This document shows, in pieces, positions 19,190 through 27,005 of a stretch of DNA of 57,668 nt. Made by a program: the position numbers and the translations under genes. Under the pieces are notes generated by a model. It saw nothing but the letters and a program-made list of their open reading frames with translations. It was not told the origin of the DNA and searched no databases. How positions within the stretch are numbered: position 1 is the stretch's first letter; each line of letters opens with the position of its first letter. Source of the DNA: an uncultured Thalassolituus sp. (lineage in GTDB: Bacteria; Pseudomonadota; Gammaproteobacteria; Pseudomonadales; Oceanobacteraceae); NCBI RefSeq assembly GCF_950066645.1, contig NZ_CATMFB010000020.1:1-57668 (forward strand), in the 5' to 3' direction.

Positions 19190-20445
19190 ATTTCAGTTGC
19201 AGGTTTATTGGGATAGGCTTTGCAACATCGGTATTGACCGCATCGACCGTCACGACGGTACGTTTCAGTTGCAGGTTTATTGGGATAGGCTTTGCAACAA
19301 CGTCGAGGTGCACGATGCGCTTATGCGCTACCGTTTCAGTTGCAGGTTTATTGGGATAGGCTTTGCAACTCGGTCAGGATCAGCAGCTCGTCGAGGCTGT
19401 AAGTTTCAGTTGCAGGTTTATTGGGATAGGCTTTGCAACCCAACCACGCGCGGAAGAAACTCCAGACGTTGATCGTGTTTCAGTTGCAGGTTTATTGGGA
19501 TAGGCTTTGCAACTTGAGTTTGGCGGCGGCGATGGTGGCTTTTAATGTTTCAGTTGCAGGTTTATTGGGATAGGCTTTGCAACAGCCGTGCCCACAGTGA
19601 TTACCGGGCGCACATAGGTTTCAGTTGCGGGTTTATTGGGATAGGCTTTGCAACCAGGTCGTAATATAAACACATACCAACGAGACAGGTTTCAGTTGCA
19701 GGTTTATTGGGATAGGCTTTGCAACTAGGGCGGGTGAATGAAAGGCTCAGCAGAAATGTTGTTTCAGTTGCAGGTTTATTGGGATAGGCTTTGCAACCGC
19801 GCGTGATCATGGTCATGCATGCCACAGGGAGGGTTTCAGTTGCAGGTTTATTGGGATAGGCTTTGCAACCCCATAAGAATAACCTCAGAAGTGGTCTATC
19901 AAACCGTTTCAGTTGCAGGTTTATTGGGATAGGCTTTGCAACTACGATCAGGCAGCCCCATATAATCCCGCATCCAGTTTCAGTTGCAGGTTTATTGGGA
20001 TAGGCTTTGCAACACCAGAAAGCCGGCATAGTCAGACATTCCCTTGTGTTTCAGTTGCAAGTTTATTGGGATAGGCTTTGCAACAGACGCAAAAGGAGCG
20101 CGTAACGCCGCTTCGACGCAGTTTCAGTTGCAGGTTTATTGGGATAGGCTTTGCAACCCATGCAGCAGCAGGCGGCAACGCAGAGTCAGCAGGGTTTCAG
20201 GTGCAGGTTTATTGGGATAGGCTTTGCAACCGGCACTGTGCTTACGGAAGAAAATAACATCAGTAAGTTTCAGTTGCAGGTTTATTGGGATAGGCTTTGC
20301 AACCCGTGCAGGCCGCTGAATCAGAATTGGATGGCACGTTTCAGTTGCAGGTTTATTGGGATAGGCTTTGCAACGGTCGAGAATTTTCTCGATCATCGTC
20401 TGGACGTCGTTTCAGTTGCAGGTTTATTGGGATAGGCTTTGCAAC
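19190..20445 (-). CRISPR. Type II-B CRISPR array: 18 repeats of 37 bp, 17 spacers of 33-37 bp
   Basis: On the plus strand each repeat begins GTTTCAGTTGC and ends GATAGGCTTTGCAAC. Repeats start at 19190, 19262, 19333, 19403, 19477, 19547, 19618, 19689, 19761, 19833, 19906, 19977, 20048, 20121, 20194, 20267, 20338 and 20409. Variants: position 1 G to A in the 19190 copy, 12 A to G in 19618, 13 G to A in 20048, 8 T to G in 20194; the rest are identical. The GTTTCAGTTGC start resembles the Francisella II-B repeat, in which the crRNA strand ends ACTGAAAC. By that analogy the array is transcribed on the minus strand, like cas9, with the leader at the 20446 side and the oldest repeat at 19190, where the terminal base is already degenerate. 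Confidence 0.98.
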
Positions 20446-20464
20446 CCCTCGCCTAACTCTTTGA

Positions 20465-20492
20465 ATTTTAAGAATTTTGCATTGGGGAGCAA
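20465..20492 (-). promoter_or_regulatory. Candidate pre-crRNA promoter in the CRISPR leader
   Basis: On the minus strand TTGCTC (20492-20487) and TAAAAT (20470-20465) are 16 bp apart, which would start transcription about 12 bp before the first repeat. The stretch also overlaps a hairpin (20479-20495), which could instead be the end of the tracrRNA. Both readings are weak without transcript data. Confidence 0.35.
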
Positions 20493-20592
20493 TGCCGGAT
20501 TGTTCGCAAAGGGTGCATTTGCCTCAAAAGGGTTGCTTTTTGCGAAAAATCGGGGATACTGGTCTGACCTATCCCAATAGGCCTGATTGAAG
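20475..20592 (-). ncRNA. Candidate tracrRNA
   Basis: Between the cas4 remnant and the array, the minus strand carries an anti-repeat: TATTGGGATAGG (20579-20568) is a perfect 12-nt complement of the crRNA repeat core, preceded after a 2x2 mismatch by CAGG (20585-20582), giving a 16-bp duplex with an internal loop. More partial pairing (CTTCAAT) lies further 5'. This is the same part of the repeat that pairs in the Francisella tracrRNA, and the same genomic place (between cas4 and array). Downstream are TTCGCAAA with its complement TTTGCGAA, and a GCATTG/CAATGC hairpin (20479-20495) that could end the RNA, though no T-run follows. Ends are approximate and no clear own promoter is seen. Confidence 0.72.
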
Positions 20593-20613
20593 TCGCCCAC
20601 GGGCGAGCTGAAA

Positions 20614-21414
20614 TCATCTAAAATCATGACTGACTCCGGCACCTGCTTCGGCATCCGGGGTTTTTCTTTTTCTGAGCCACTCTAATCGTCCCCCTGCGCA
20701 AAAGTTCAGATATTCACACTGACCACACTGTTCTGCTGACGCCGGAAAGTCTGGCATTGAGGCACCATTCAGTAATGAGCTAACCCTTGTTACCGTGGAT
20801 TCAACTTGCCGGCGAAGCGACGCTGACAGTTGTACTTCAAACGTTTTCCCTTTATCTCCATACAAAATAAATACACCCGCTATCGGTTTATTGAATTGCT
20901 GTTCCGCCGCGATCGCATAAGCAGCCACTTGGAAGATATGTCCTTTTACGGGTTTAGGCTCGGATATTTTAAACTCAATCAGATATAACGATGTCGCCGT
21001 TTCAGGCATCATGTCAGCAATACCGTGACAACCAAGTTTTTGAGAGCAAACATAAACGTCGCTTAGAACCCTGGCATCCTCCGCGATACCAAAACGAGAC
21101 AGGTTGCGGCGACGTGACAACATGGCCTGGCGCTGATACTGCCGGCGCCGGACATTGGCAATCGCATGTTGATGCCTGCCTGTCACTGCGGCCACTGCCA
21201 GACCTTTCCAGTCAAGGAAGAAAAGTCTTATTCCCCTGGCTGCGCAAGCAGTCACCAGGTTACTGGAAAAGCTGACGCCGTCACGAGCGATAGCAACACT
21301 TCACAGGCGAGATAACGGCGTTTCGAGAATTATGCTGGCATCATCCCTGACAACCATCCGCTCTCCAGTTACACCGACAAACTGACCATAATCAGCAATC
21401 GTCAGATGTCGCAT
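20614..21414 (-). pseudogene. Collapsed adaptation module: cas1 N-terminus fused in frame to cas4 C-terminus
   Basis: Translation from ATG 21414 gives a Cas1-like N-terminus (MRHLTIADYGQFVGVTGERM, then ETPLSRL), an in-frame TGA at 21303-21301, then more Cas1 in the same frame (SVAIARDGVSFSSNLVTACAARGIRLFFLDW, up to VTGRHQHAIANVRRRQ). At about 21105-21150 the frame changes identity to Cas4: LGCHGIADMM, LIEFKIS (E-x-K), HIFQVAAYA and CGQCEYLNFC, the nuclease motifs II-QhxxY and the C-terminal iron-sulfur Cys cluster (numbered from GTG 21255: D81, E94, K96, Q109, C177, C180, C186). Missing are the Cas1 catalytic C-terminal domain, all of cas2, the Cas4 N-terminal Cys and its first nuclease motif. 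Type II-B loci normally run cas9-cas1-cas2-cas4, so one deletion of roughly 1.5 kb explains this. The ATG overlaps the cas9 stop by 13 bp. A 213-residue fragment from GTG 21255 could still be made but should be inactive in adaptation. Confidence 0.87.
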
Positions 21415-24400
21415 GGCTCGGTCTCGTTAACTGCTTCGCGCTCTGCCAGGAGTGCCTTGTCGTAATACTGATTAATCACAACAGGACTACTTTCTCTGAT
21501 GTACCAATAGTTAACGACATCCCCGACCTTCGAAATAAACAAATTCGATTTCGGTTTTCCTAGTACGTCAATGCCATGTGCCGACTGGAATTTAGCAGCA
21601 TCCACTTTGACTCTTGAGGGAATTTCGAAAGGCGAATGTAGTTTTATACCACTCTCGGTTAACCATGCCTTAAAATCAGATAGAGTCTGACTGACTGAGA
21701 CATAGCGCCGATCTTTAGTACCAGGAGCCACTGAGACTGACAACACACGCTCATCCGTTATGTCTACGCATTTCCAATCATCGAAGTATACTTGCTGCTC
21801 AGGAACAGGCTGGTAACGTTCACCAACCCCAACGACCGAAGAATCACGCAGCGCAGGGATAGCCACTGGTTGCTTCCAATTTACACCCTTGTCATTTACC
21901 GTAAACCCGCTAGATCCCGTATCTTTGATACTCGTCAGTTGCCAGATCGTTGAACCATCAGGCGCTATTCTTTTAATTCGATAGCCGCCGTCAGGGCTAT
22001 CGACGATAGGTAACGAATATACCCTTCGCGTTTTACTGTGTGGGCGGGACGATCCTTCACCAAAGTATTTTTCACCAATTTGTTGCCAGTTAATGCCTAC
22101 CGCTTTTTCCCCAATGCGTGTCTCTATGTCCGGGATAAGGAATAGTCTTTTCCATTGCTCAATCGCCGGATGAGTGACCTTGCCCTTTAACTTACCCAGG
22201 CCTTTAACGTCAACATCAACCTTCACGTAAATATCTTTAGCCTTTAGCACTTCCTCTGGTTTTTTCAGTGTTTTCTTCTGTACATCAATCAGACGCGAAC
22301 TGATATCCTTTTTCGCGGTGCAATACCTGAGAGCATCAAGAATATCCGCCTGATGCAGATCGACCTCTGAATGCGGCGCTTTGGCCACCATTTCGAAGTG
22401 CTTGAACGCTTTTTCTTTACTAATATCTAGCTGTACAGGGCGAGGGCTTGCCAGGGCGGTATCGACATTTAAATTTTTAGTGGCGAATGGTGCCAGTAAT
22501 TCAAGTAGCCCACGAGTATCCTTACCTTGCCATTGCACCGAATTGCTTCCCAATGAGAAGCCGGATTCAATTCCTTTCTCTGAAATCCAGGTCGTCAGAA
22601 ATGACTCTGCATAAATTCCTTCTTTAAATATTGGCCGAGTACTTAGTTCTGACTTGCGATATAGAGGTAGGCGTTTAACCCAATTCACATCAACGTCAAC
22701 AGGTAACGCCGTTGCAAGCCACTCGGTATCCTCCATGAGTCCCGCGCCTTGAGCGAGCGTTTCGTGCATGCCTTCAGCGGCTGCAACTGAGAATGCACAA
22801 TAGGCATCGATGGCGTGAGATCCTACACCCTGGCGCTCTCCTTTGGTTGTCTCAGGCTTTGTCACTGCAAGCCCGGTGCGAACGAACGATGTTTGCTGAG
22901 CATCTGCTTTACACAGGTTAAAGACGATCGTATTACCCGTTTCAGACAGCCAGGATTTCAACTGGCTTTTCAATACGCTGATCAGTTTTCTGGCCAGCCA
23001 TGCCTGTGTGCCATTCACTCGCGCGCTCTGTTGAGTTGCCAGGCGTCTGAATACCTTCTCAAATGCCTTTGAATCACGTTCCAGGAATAAGGCATGGCGG
23101 ACATCCCTTTGCTGATCACCTTCTAGCTCTGAGAAGAGGAAGTCCTTCTTAATAGACGCCACAGACGCTTCGATAATCCGGGTTATCTCTGCCGAATCTG
23201 ACGTCCCATAGACGGCCTTGAGGTAATTGGGTGCCAAGTCAGAAATGCCGTAACGTTGGTCTTTCTTTTCCTGATTGCCACGGCGGCTGGCGTAAATAAG
23301 ATTGGCTTCGCTATTGAAGATTGTCCCTGATGCATCACGACTGTACGAGCGTGGAATTATGTGATCTAGCTCAGCATCTTTATCCAGAATTGTTCCCTTA
23401 TAAGGGCACAGGCCACTCCCGCCCTGTCTGATGCGTTCATTCTTTTCTTGCCATTTTTCCAGTTGCTTCTCACCCAGCGATAGCAGCTTTTTTCGCTTCG
23501 ATCCATCTTTTTTTACATCTGCAAGGCCAATACTGAAAGTAAAGCGGTTTTCTTCTACCACCACTGGAATGCTTATTTCAGAGTCTCTGACACCGGACTC
23601 TTTTATCTGCCCCGATTTCAGCGTCGCTATTTCATAAGCCTGACGTTCGAGCAAGCGTCTTAACACTCCGTCGAATGGCCGAGAACTGTCTGCTGGCAAG
23701 CGCGAACAACGTGCGGCTTCCTTATCGTCCACCGGTATCATTGTCATACGCCATGCAAGCTCCATGTGTGCAGCAGCACTGACCTTTGAGAATCCGTTCC
23801 GGTCTGTCTCTATCAGGGTGTACAACTGAGCAAGTGAAAAGGTATTACTGAATCTTTGTTTCTGCGTTTCGGTCGCAGAAATTGAACCAGAAATCACATC
23901 TGCTGCTTTCTCTACTTTAACCAGAAGCTGCCAAATTTCTTTATCCAGACCTTTAAATTTCTTCTCTGCACCTGCTTCGACCGACGCTCGATACCGTACA
24001 GACTGGATATACATATTGAAGAGGTTGCCATTCTGTTTTCTCAGGTCTTCGGCAGCTTTGCAGATACTCTTTACCGTTGATGGGCCATGAACTTTCTTCG
24101 TCCATACGTCTGACAGAAAGGTGGTCAGTTCTTCAGCGCTCATTTCAACGCCAAGAATATTCCCTACTAATCGATTCAGAATCTTTCGCTTTGAGGGAGG
24201 GTTAATATCCGCTTTTTCAAGCAGTGATGCCGATTCCTGCTCCCAGATGCCACTTTTTGCGCGTTCCACTTCCTGGTAATACTTCTGAGTGAAGTCCAGA
24301 AACTTTTCTGTATGTTGATCTCCCAGATCCTGCTTCAGGTTCCAGCGGAATTTTTCAAGTTTTTCTGACTTGAAGTTCTTTGATATCGCACGGAGTGCGT

Positions 24401-25649
24401 AGGTATCATGGATCCTGCTGCGATCAAGAAGACGCTGAAGAAAATAGCTGTCTGCATATAAAGACGTATCAGTCAGGCGCTGCTTATTGGTTTTCAAACG
24501 TGAACGGCGGTCAGTGAACTCAAGAACAGGCGCGATTCCCTCTGCCAGCTCCGGATTACGTTTACGGAGATTATTAACCCATACACGCCACTGTGAGCCA
24601 TATTGCTCATTCAGTGACTGGGGGTTAAGCCATAAGGTCTGATCTTTTGGAGGTCGACGGTTATTCTGATTTTCATAGGGTGGAATCGTCAGTTCTGCAT
24701 CAATCGTCATCAACGCCGTGAGAATATCTTCTGAAGGATGAATCACTTTTAATGCATTGTTGCGATTAACTCGCGTTTCTTCGTCCACATGCCAGTTCTG
24801 CAGCCAACGAACATATACCGACTTGAAGCGTTCGCCATCATAGTAATCGGCACTCTTCATCGCGGTATCGTTAAAGTACCATCTTAGCGCTCGCAACTGC
24901 AGGTTGCTGATGTTGCCAATAAGATTCTTGAGGGCGGAAGCCCCGAGCTTAGCCCGCAGCTCTGCTAATCGGGAATCCTTCAAAATCTCTTTACCTACGG
25001 CTTCAAGGTATTTTCGACGATGCTGGTGCCCGAAGTCGATACTGTTAAGCAACTCTGTTACTGATTCCCGAAGAATACCGTAGGCTTTCAGAATATCTGC
25101 TTGTTCGTCTTCTGCGTCTGTAAATAACTGCTTCTTTGCTTCGCGATTATTAAGATTAAACTTCTCATCAGCCGCCAAATCACGAAGTTTGGGAATGTCT
25201 TCCAGTAGTTCTTCTAATTGCTCAGATATAGGACTGCTACTATCGAAAAATTCTGGGAACTCATTGGCAATCCAGGAAGGAGGAACAGTCTCAAGAGGTT
25301 GGCGATCAATATCCGTTTCTACTCTGTTGTACCCCCTACGATTCAGCAAGCCATTCAAGGCCTCAAGTTCTGCATCATTCAGCTTGTAAGACAGCCCTTG
25401 AGTAAAGATCACTTTCAGTAAACGTTTCGCCAGCTTTCTACGTTTGTTTGAACGTATGCGGTGCCGGGTAGCAGTCCGCGCCGCTTGCGACCAGGTCATT
25501 TTGCCGCCCTCTTCTGGCATAACCAGCGTTGTCAGCTTGCCATGATGCTGAGCGAGGCTCTCTCCATACGGATATTGCGCCATATACAGACCGGTATAAA
25601 GACCACCGAGGTCAATCGCGATTGGAGAGATGATTTTAGAGTCAGTCAT
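21402..25649 (-). CDS. cas9: CRISPR-associated endonuclease Cas9, type II-B (Csx12 subfamily)
   Basis: This RNA-guided DNA endonuclease has 1415 residues, within the range of II-B Cas9 (Legionella and Wolinella forms are similar; Francisella's is longer). Visible parts: RuvC-I IAIDLGGLYTG with D13; Arg-rich bridge helix about 55-80; a long alpha-helical recognition lobe (about 90-640); RuvC-II IPVVVEEN with E699; HNH at 761-795 with D762, H763, N783 and N792; RuvC-III GSHAIDAY with H945 and D948; and a C-terminal PAM-interacting region from about 1120. Every catalytic residue of both nuclease domains is present and the frame is unbroken, so the effector looks functional although the adaptation genes behind it are destroyed. 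ATG 25649 has AAAAGGA before it. A WYL regulator gene precedes it by 93 bp. Confidence 0.97.
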   Translation of the reverse strand: MTDSKIISPIAIDLGGLYTGLYMAQYPYGESLAQHHGKLTTLVMPEEGGKMTWSQAARTATRHRIRSNKRRKLAKRLLKVIFTQGLSYKLNDAELEALNGLLNRRGYNRVETDIDRQPLETVPPSWIANEFPEFFDSSSPISEQLEELLEDIPKLRDLAADEKFNLNNREAKKQLFTDAEDEQADILKAYGILRESVTELLNSIDFGHQHRRKYLEAVGKEILKDSRLAELRAKLGASALKNLIGNISNLQLRALRWYFNDTAMKSADYYDGERFKSVYVRWLQNWHVDEETRVNRNNALKVIHPSEDILTALMTIDAELTIPPYENQNNRRPPKDQTLWLNPQSLNEQYGSQWRVWVNNLRKRNPELAEGIAPVLEFTDRRSRLKTNKQRLTDTSLYADSYFLQRLLDRSRIHDTYALRAISKNFKSEKLEKFRWNLKQDLGDQHTEKFLDFTQKYYQEVERAKSGIWEQESASLLEKADINPPSKRKILNRLVGNILGVEMSAEELTTFLSDVWTKKVHGPSTVKSICKAAEDLRKQNGNLFNMYIQSVRYRASVEAGAEKKFKGLDKEIWQLLVKVEKAADVISGSISATETQKQRFSNTFSLAQLYTLIETDRNGFSKVSAAAHMELAWRMTMIPVDDKEAARCSRLPADSSRPFDGVLRRLLERQAYEIATLKSGQIKESGVRDSEISIPVVVEENRFTFSIGLADVKKDGSKRKKLLSLGEKQLEKWQEKNERIRQGGSGLCPYKGTILDKDAELDHIIPRSYSRDASGTIFNSEANLIYASRRGNQEKKDQRYGISDLAPNYLKAVYGTSDSAEITRIIEASVASIKKDFLFSELEGDQQRDVRHALFLERDSKAFEKVFRRLATQQSARVNGTQAWLARKLISVLKSQLKSWLSETGNTIVFNLCKADAQQTSFVRTGLAVTKPETTKGERQGVGSHAIDAYCAFSVAAAEGMHETLAQGAGLMEDTEWLATALPVDVDVNWVKRLPLYRKSELSTRPIFKEGIYAESFLTTWISEKGIESGFSLGSNSVQWQGKDTRGLLELLAPFATKNLNVDTALASPRPVQLDISKEKAFKHFEMVAKAPHSEVDLHQADILDALRYCTAKKDISSRLIDVQKKTLKKPEEVLKAKDIYVKVDVDVKGLGKLKGKVTHPAIEQWKRLFLIPDIETRIGEKAVGINWQQIGEKYFGEGSSRPHSKTRRVYSLPIVDSPDGGYRIKRIAPDGSTIWQLTSIKDTGSSGFTVNDKGVNWKQPVAIPALRDSSVVGVGERYQPVPEQQVYFDDWKCVDITDERVLSVSVAPGTKDRRYVSVSQTLSDFKAWLTESGIKLHSPFEIPSRVKVDAAKFQSAHGIDVLGKPKSNLFISKVGDVVNYWYIRESSPVVINQYYDKALLAEREAVNETEPCDI

Positions 25650-25724
25650 CGTAAGTTCCTTTTCTCAATTTCTGTCATTTTTTGATTAATTCATGGCGTG
25701 TTCAATCACTATACAAACCCACAT

Positions 25725-25739
25725 GCCGGAATTTCCAGC
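25725..25739. promoter_or_regulatory. 15-bp near-palindrome upstream of cas9, candidate WYL operator
   Basis: GCCGGAATTTCCAGC is an inverted repeat with 7-bp arms around a central T and one mismatched pair. It lies at the 3' end of the WYL gene, about 75 bp before the cas9 ATG. A TATAGT -10-like element follows downstream on the minus strand. WYL regulators of the BrxR/CapW type bind such inverted repeats in promoters of defence operons. The pairing of this site with this regulator is inference. Confidence 0.4.
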
Positions 25740-25742
25740 AGG

Positions 25743-26606
25743 TCAACGCCAGTAAGGTTCAACTGCCTCAGCCGACTCCGGCGTTAACATAACTTGCTGA
25801 GCTTCGCTTTTATCGCGTAAACGATCCAACCCCAGATGGCGCATCACATAAATCACGTTGGCTGCCCGTACGGAGTAACTTCGGGTATAGCGCCCTTGTT
25901 GGTCTTGGGTCATGCAGAAGTCGAATGCGAGCGCCGCTTTTTTGTTGTCCTTGAGGCGTATGTCAGGTTCGATGGTTACGTCGACGAAGGTATTCCATTT
26001 GTGGTCTTGCTGGGCTGTTTTGTCCGCTGCGCCTTCGTCGTTGTAGACCTCTTTAATGCGGGAGAGTACGTAGTCGCGATACTCCTGATTCTTTTCGCAC
26101 CAGGCACGGGCATGCCAGCGCATGCCGTTGTGAACAAGGTTGTGTGGGCTGATGATGCGGTCTTCGTAGTCGGTGCTAATTACCGACAGGTACGATATAT
26201 CGAGTCTGCGCTGCTGACGAATGGCACTGAGTACGTGCCGGACAATCTCTGGCTCAGGGTGTCGTCCAAACTGCCGCATGGGAAACATGTCCGACGACTG
26301 CAGGCATGTGGAGTTTTCCGGCATGTCCATGCCCTGAAACCCCATCAGGTATTGTTCAAGGCTACCGTTGGAATATTGGAGGGTAAATTGTCGCGATGGC
26401 TCATAACCTTTGGTGCTGGCGTTGTAGGTGAGGTTGCTGGGGCTGACGTGGTGGTATTTTCTGATCAGGTTGCTGGCGAGATCTCGCCCGATGCCGAATT
26501 CGTGTATCAGGTGGGTAGCGTTAATTTGTCCTTCCCACCGAGCGCGCAGCTCTATGAACCGGAGTATGAGCCGGTGTTGATATGACAGGTGTCTGGTGTC
26601 GTCCAT
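25743..26606 (-). CDS. WYL-domain transcriptional regulator (BrxR/CapW-like)
   Basis: About 287 residues from ATG 26606 (MDDTRHLSYQHR), which follows AGGGAG; the frame extends 25 codons further up but those residues look unconserved. It has an N-terminal winged helix-turn-helix (QHRLILRFIELRARWEGQINATHLIHEFGIGR in outline), a WYL domain around residues 130-215 (YLSVISTDYEDRIISPHNLV and RWHARAWCE, with the Arg/Trp/His ligand-binding pattern) and a C-terminal dimerisation region. This architecture matches BrxR and CapW, ligand-responsive repressors found at the head of phage-defence operons. It sits first in the cas9 transcript direction, 93 bp before cas9, so it likely controls cas9; such pairing with a type II-B system is unusual in my knowledge. 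Confidence 0.85.
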   Translation of the reverse strand: MDDTRHLSYQHRLILRFIELRARWEGQINATHLIHEFGIGRDLASNLIRKYHHVSPSNLTYNASTKGYEPSRQFTLQYSNGSLEQYLMGFQGMDMPENSTCLQSSDMFPMRQFGRHPEPEIVRHVLSAIRQQRRLDISYLSVISTDYEDRIISPHNLVHNGMRWHARAWCEKNQEYRDYVLSRIKEVYNDEGAADKTAQQDHKWNTFVDVTIEPDIRLKDNKKAALAFDFCMTQDQQGRYTRSYSVRAANVIYVMRHLGLDRLRDKSEAQQVMLTPESAEAVEPYWR

Positions 26607-26702
26607 TTGGGCTCCCTGCGCTCTGATAGTGTTTGAGTATATCGACGTATCAGGTAGGTTGCATGTGTCGTATGGCGACATCGTCGGAGAAGCGTTAGTG
26701 GA

Positions 26703-26957
26703 GTGGTTCCCCGCGTTCGCGGGGATGACGATTACATTTTTATTATTGGGATGACGATTACATTTTTATTATTGGGATGATACTTAACGGAAGCCACGGC
26801 GGCATTGGTGGAGCGCTGGGTCCCCGCGTTCGCGGGGATGACGATTACATTTTTGTTATTGGGATGACGACTACATATTCCTATTGGGATGATACTTAAC
26901 GGAAGCCACGGCGGCATTGGTGGAGCGCTGGGTCCCCGCGTTCGCGGGGATGACAGA
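26703..26957. repeat. Nested tandem repeats with CCCCGCGTTCGCGGGG palindromes
   Basis: Three copies of TCCCCGCGTTCGCGGGGATG start near 26708, 26821 and 26933, about 112-113 bp apart. Between them runs a repeated linker (GATACTTAACGGAAGCCACG, then GCGGCATTGGTGGAGCGCTG) plus short direct repeats of GGGATGACGATTACATTTT and TTATT. The palindrome is the same family as the cluster at 17047-17300 but in the opposite orientation (the TGAC end points right here, left there). No gene is seen in 26682-27005. Confidence 0.9.
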
Positions 26958-27005
26958 AGAAGATATAAGCATGACCAATGAAGGTATGGGGATGAAAGTC
27001 ATCCC

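Noticed and set aside
18960-19313. 117-codon minus-strand frame at the array's left end
   Set aside because: Its first third is CRISPR repeat and the rest is AT-rich DNA with no ribosome site or motif; 18964-19189 appears to be gene-free array trailer.
19601-20396. Repetitive ORFs with recurring AYPNKPATET on the minus strand and QLQVYWDRLCN on the plus strand
   Set aside because: These are frames through the CRISPR repeats, not proteins.
21301-21303. TGA read as selenocysteine in Cas1, given selD nearby
   Set aside because: No hairpin of SECIS type was apparent after the TGA, no selA/selB/selC are in the window, and Cas1 has no known Sec position; a nonsense mutation is simpler.
21402-25649. 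Cas9 as a type V or IscB-like effector
   Set aside because: Bridge helix, split RuvC with inserted HNH, II-B style repeat and Cas4 context all fit type II-B Cas9.
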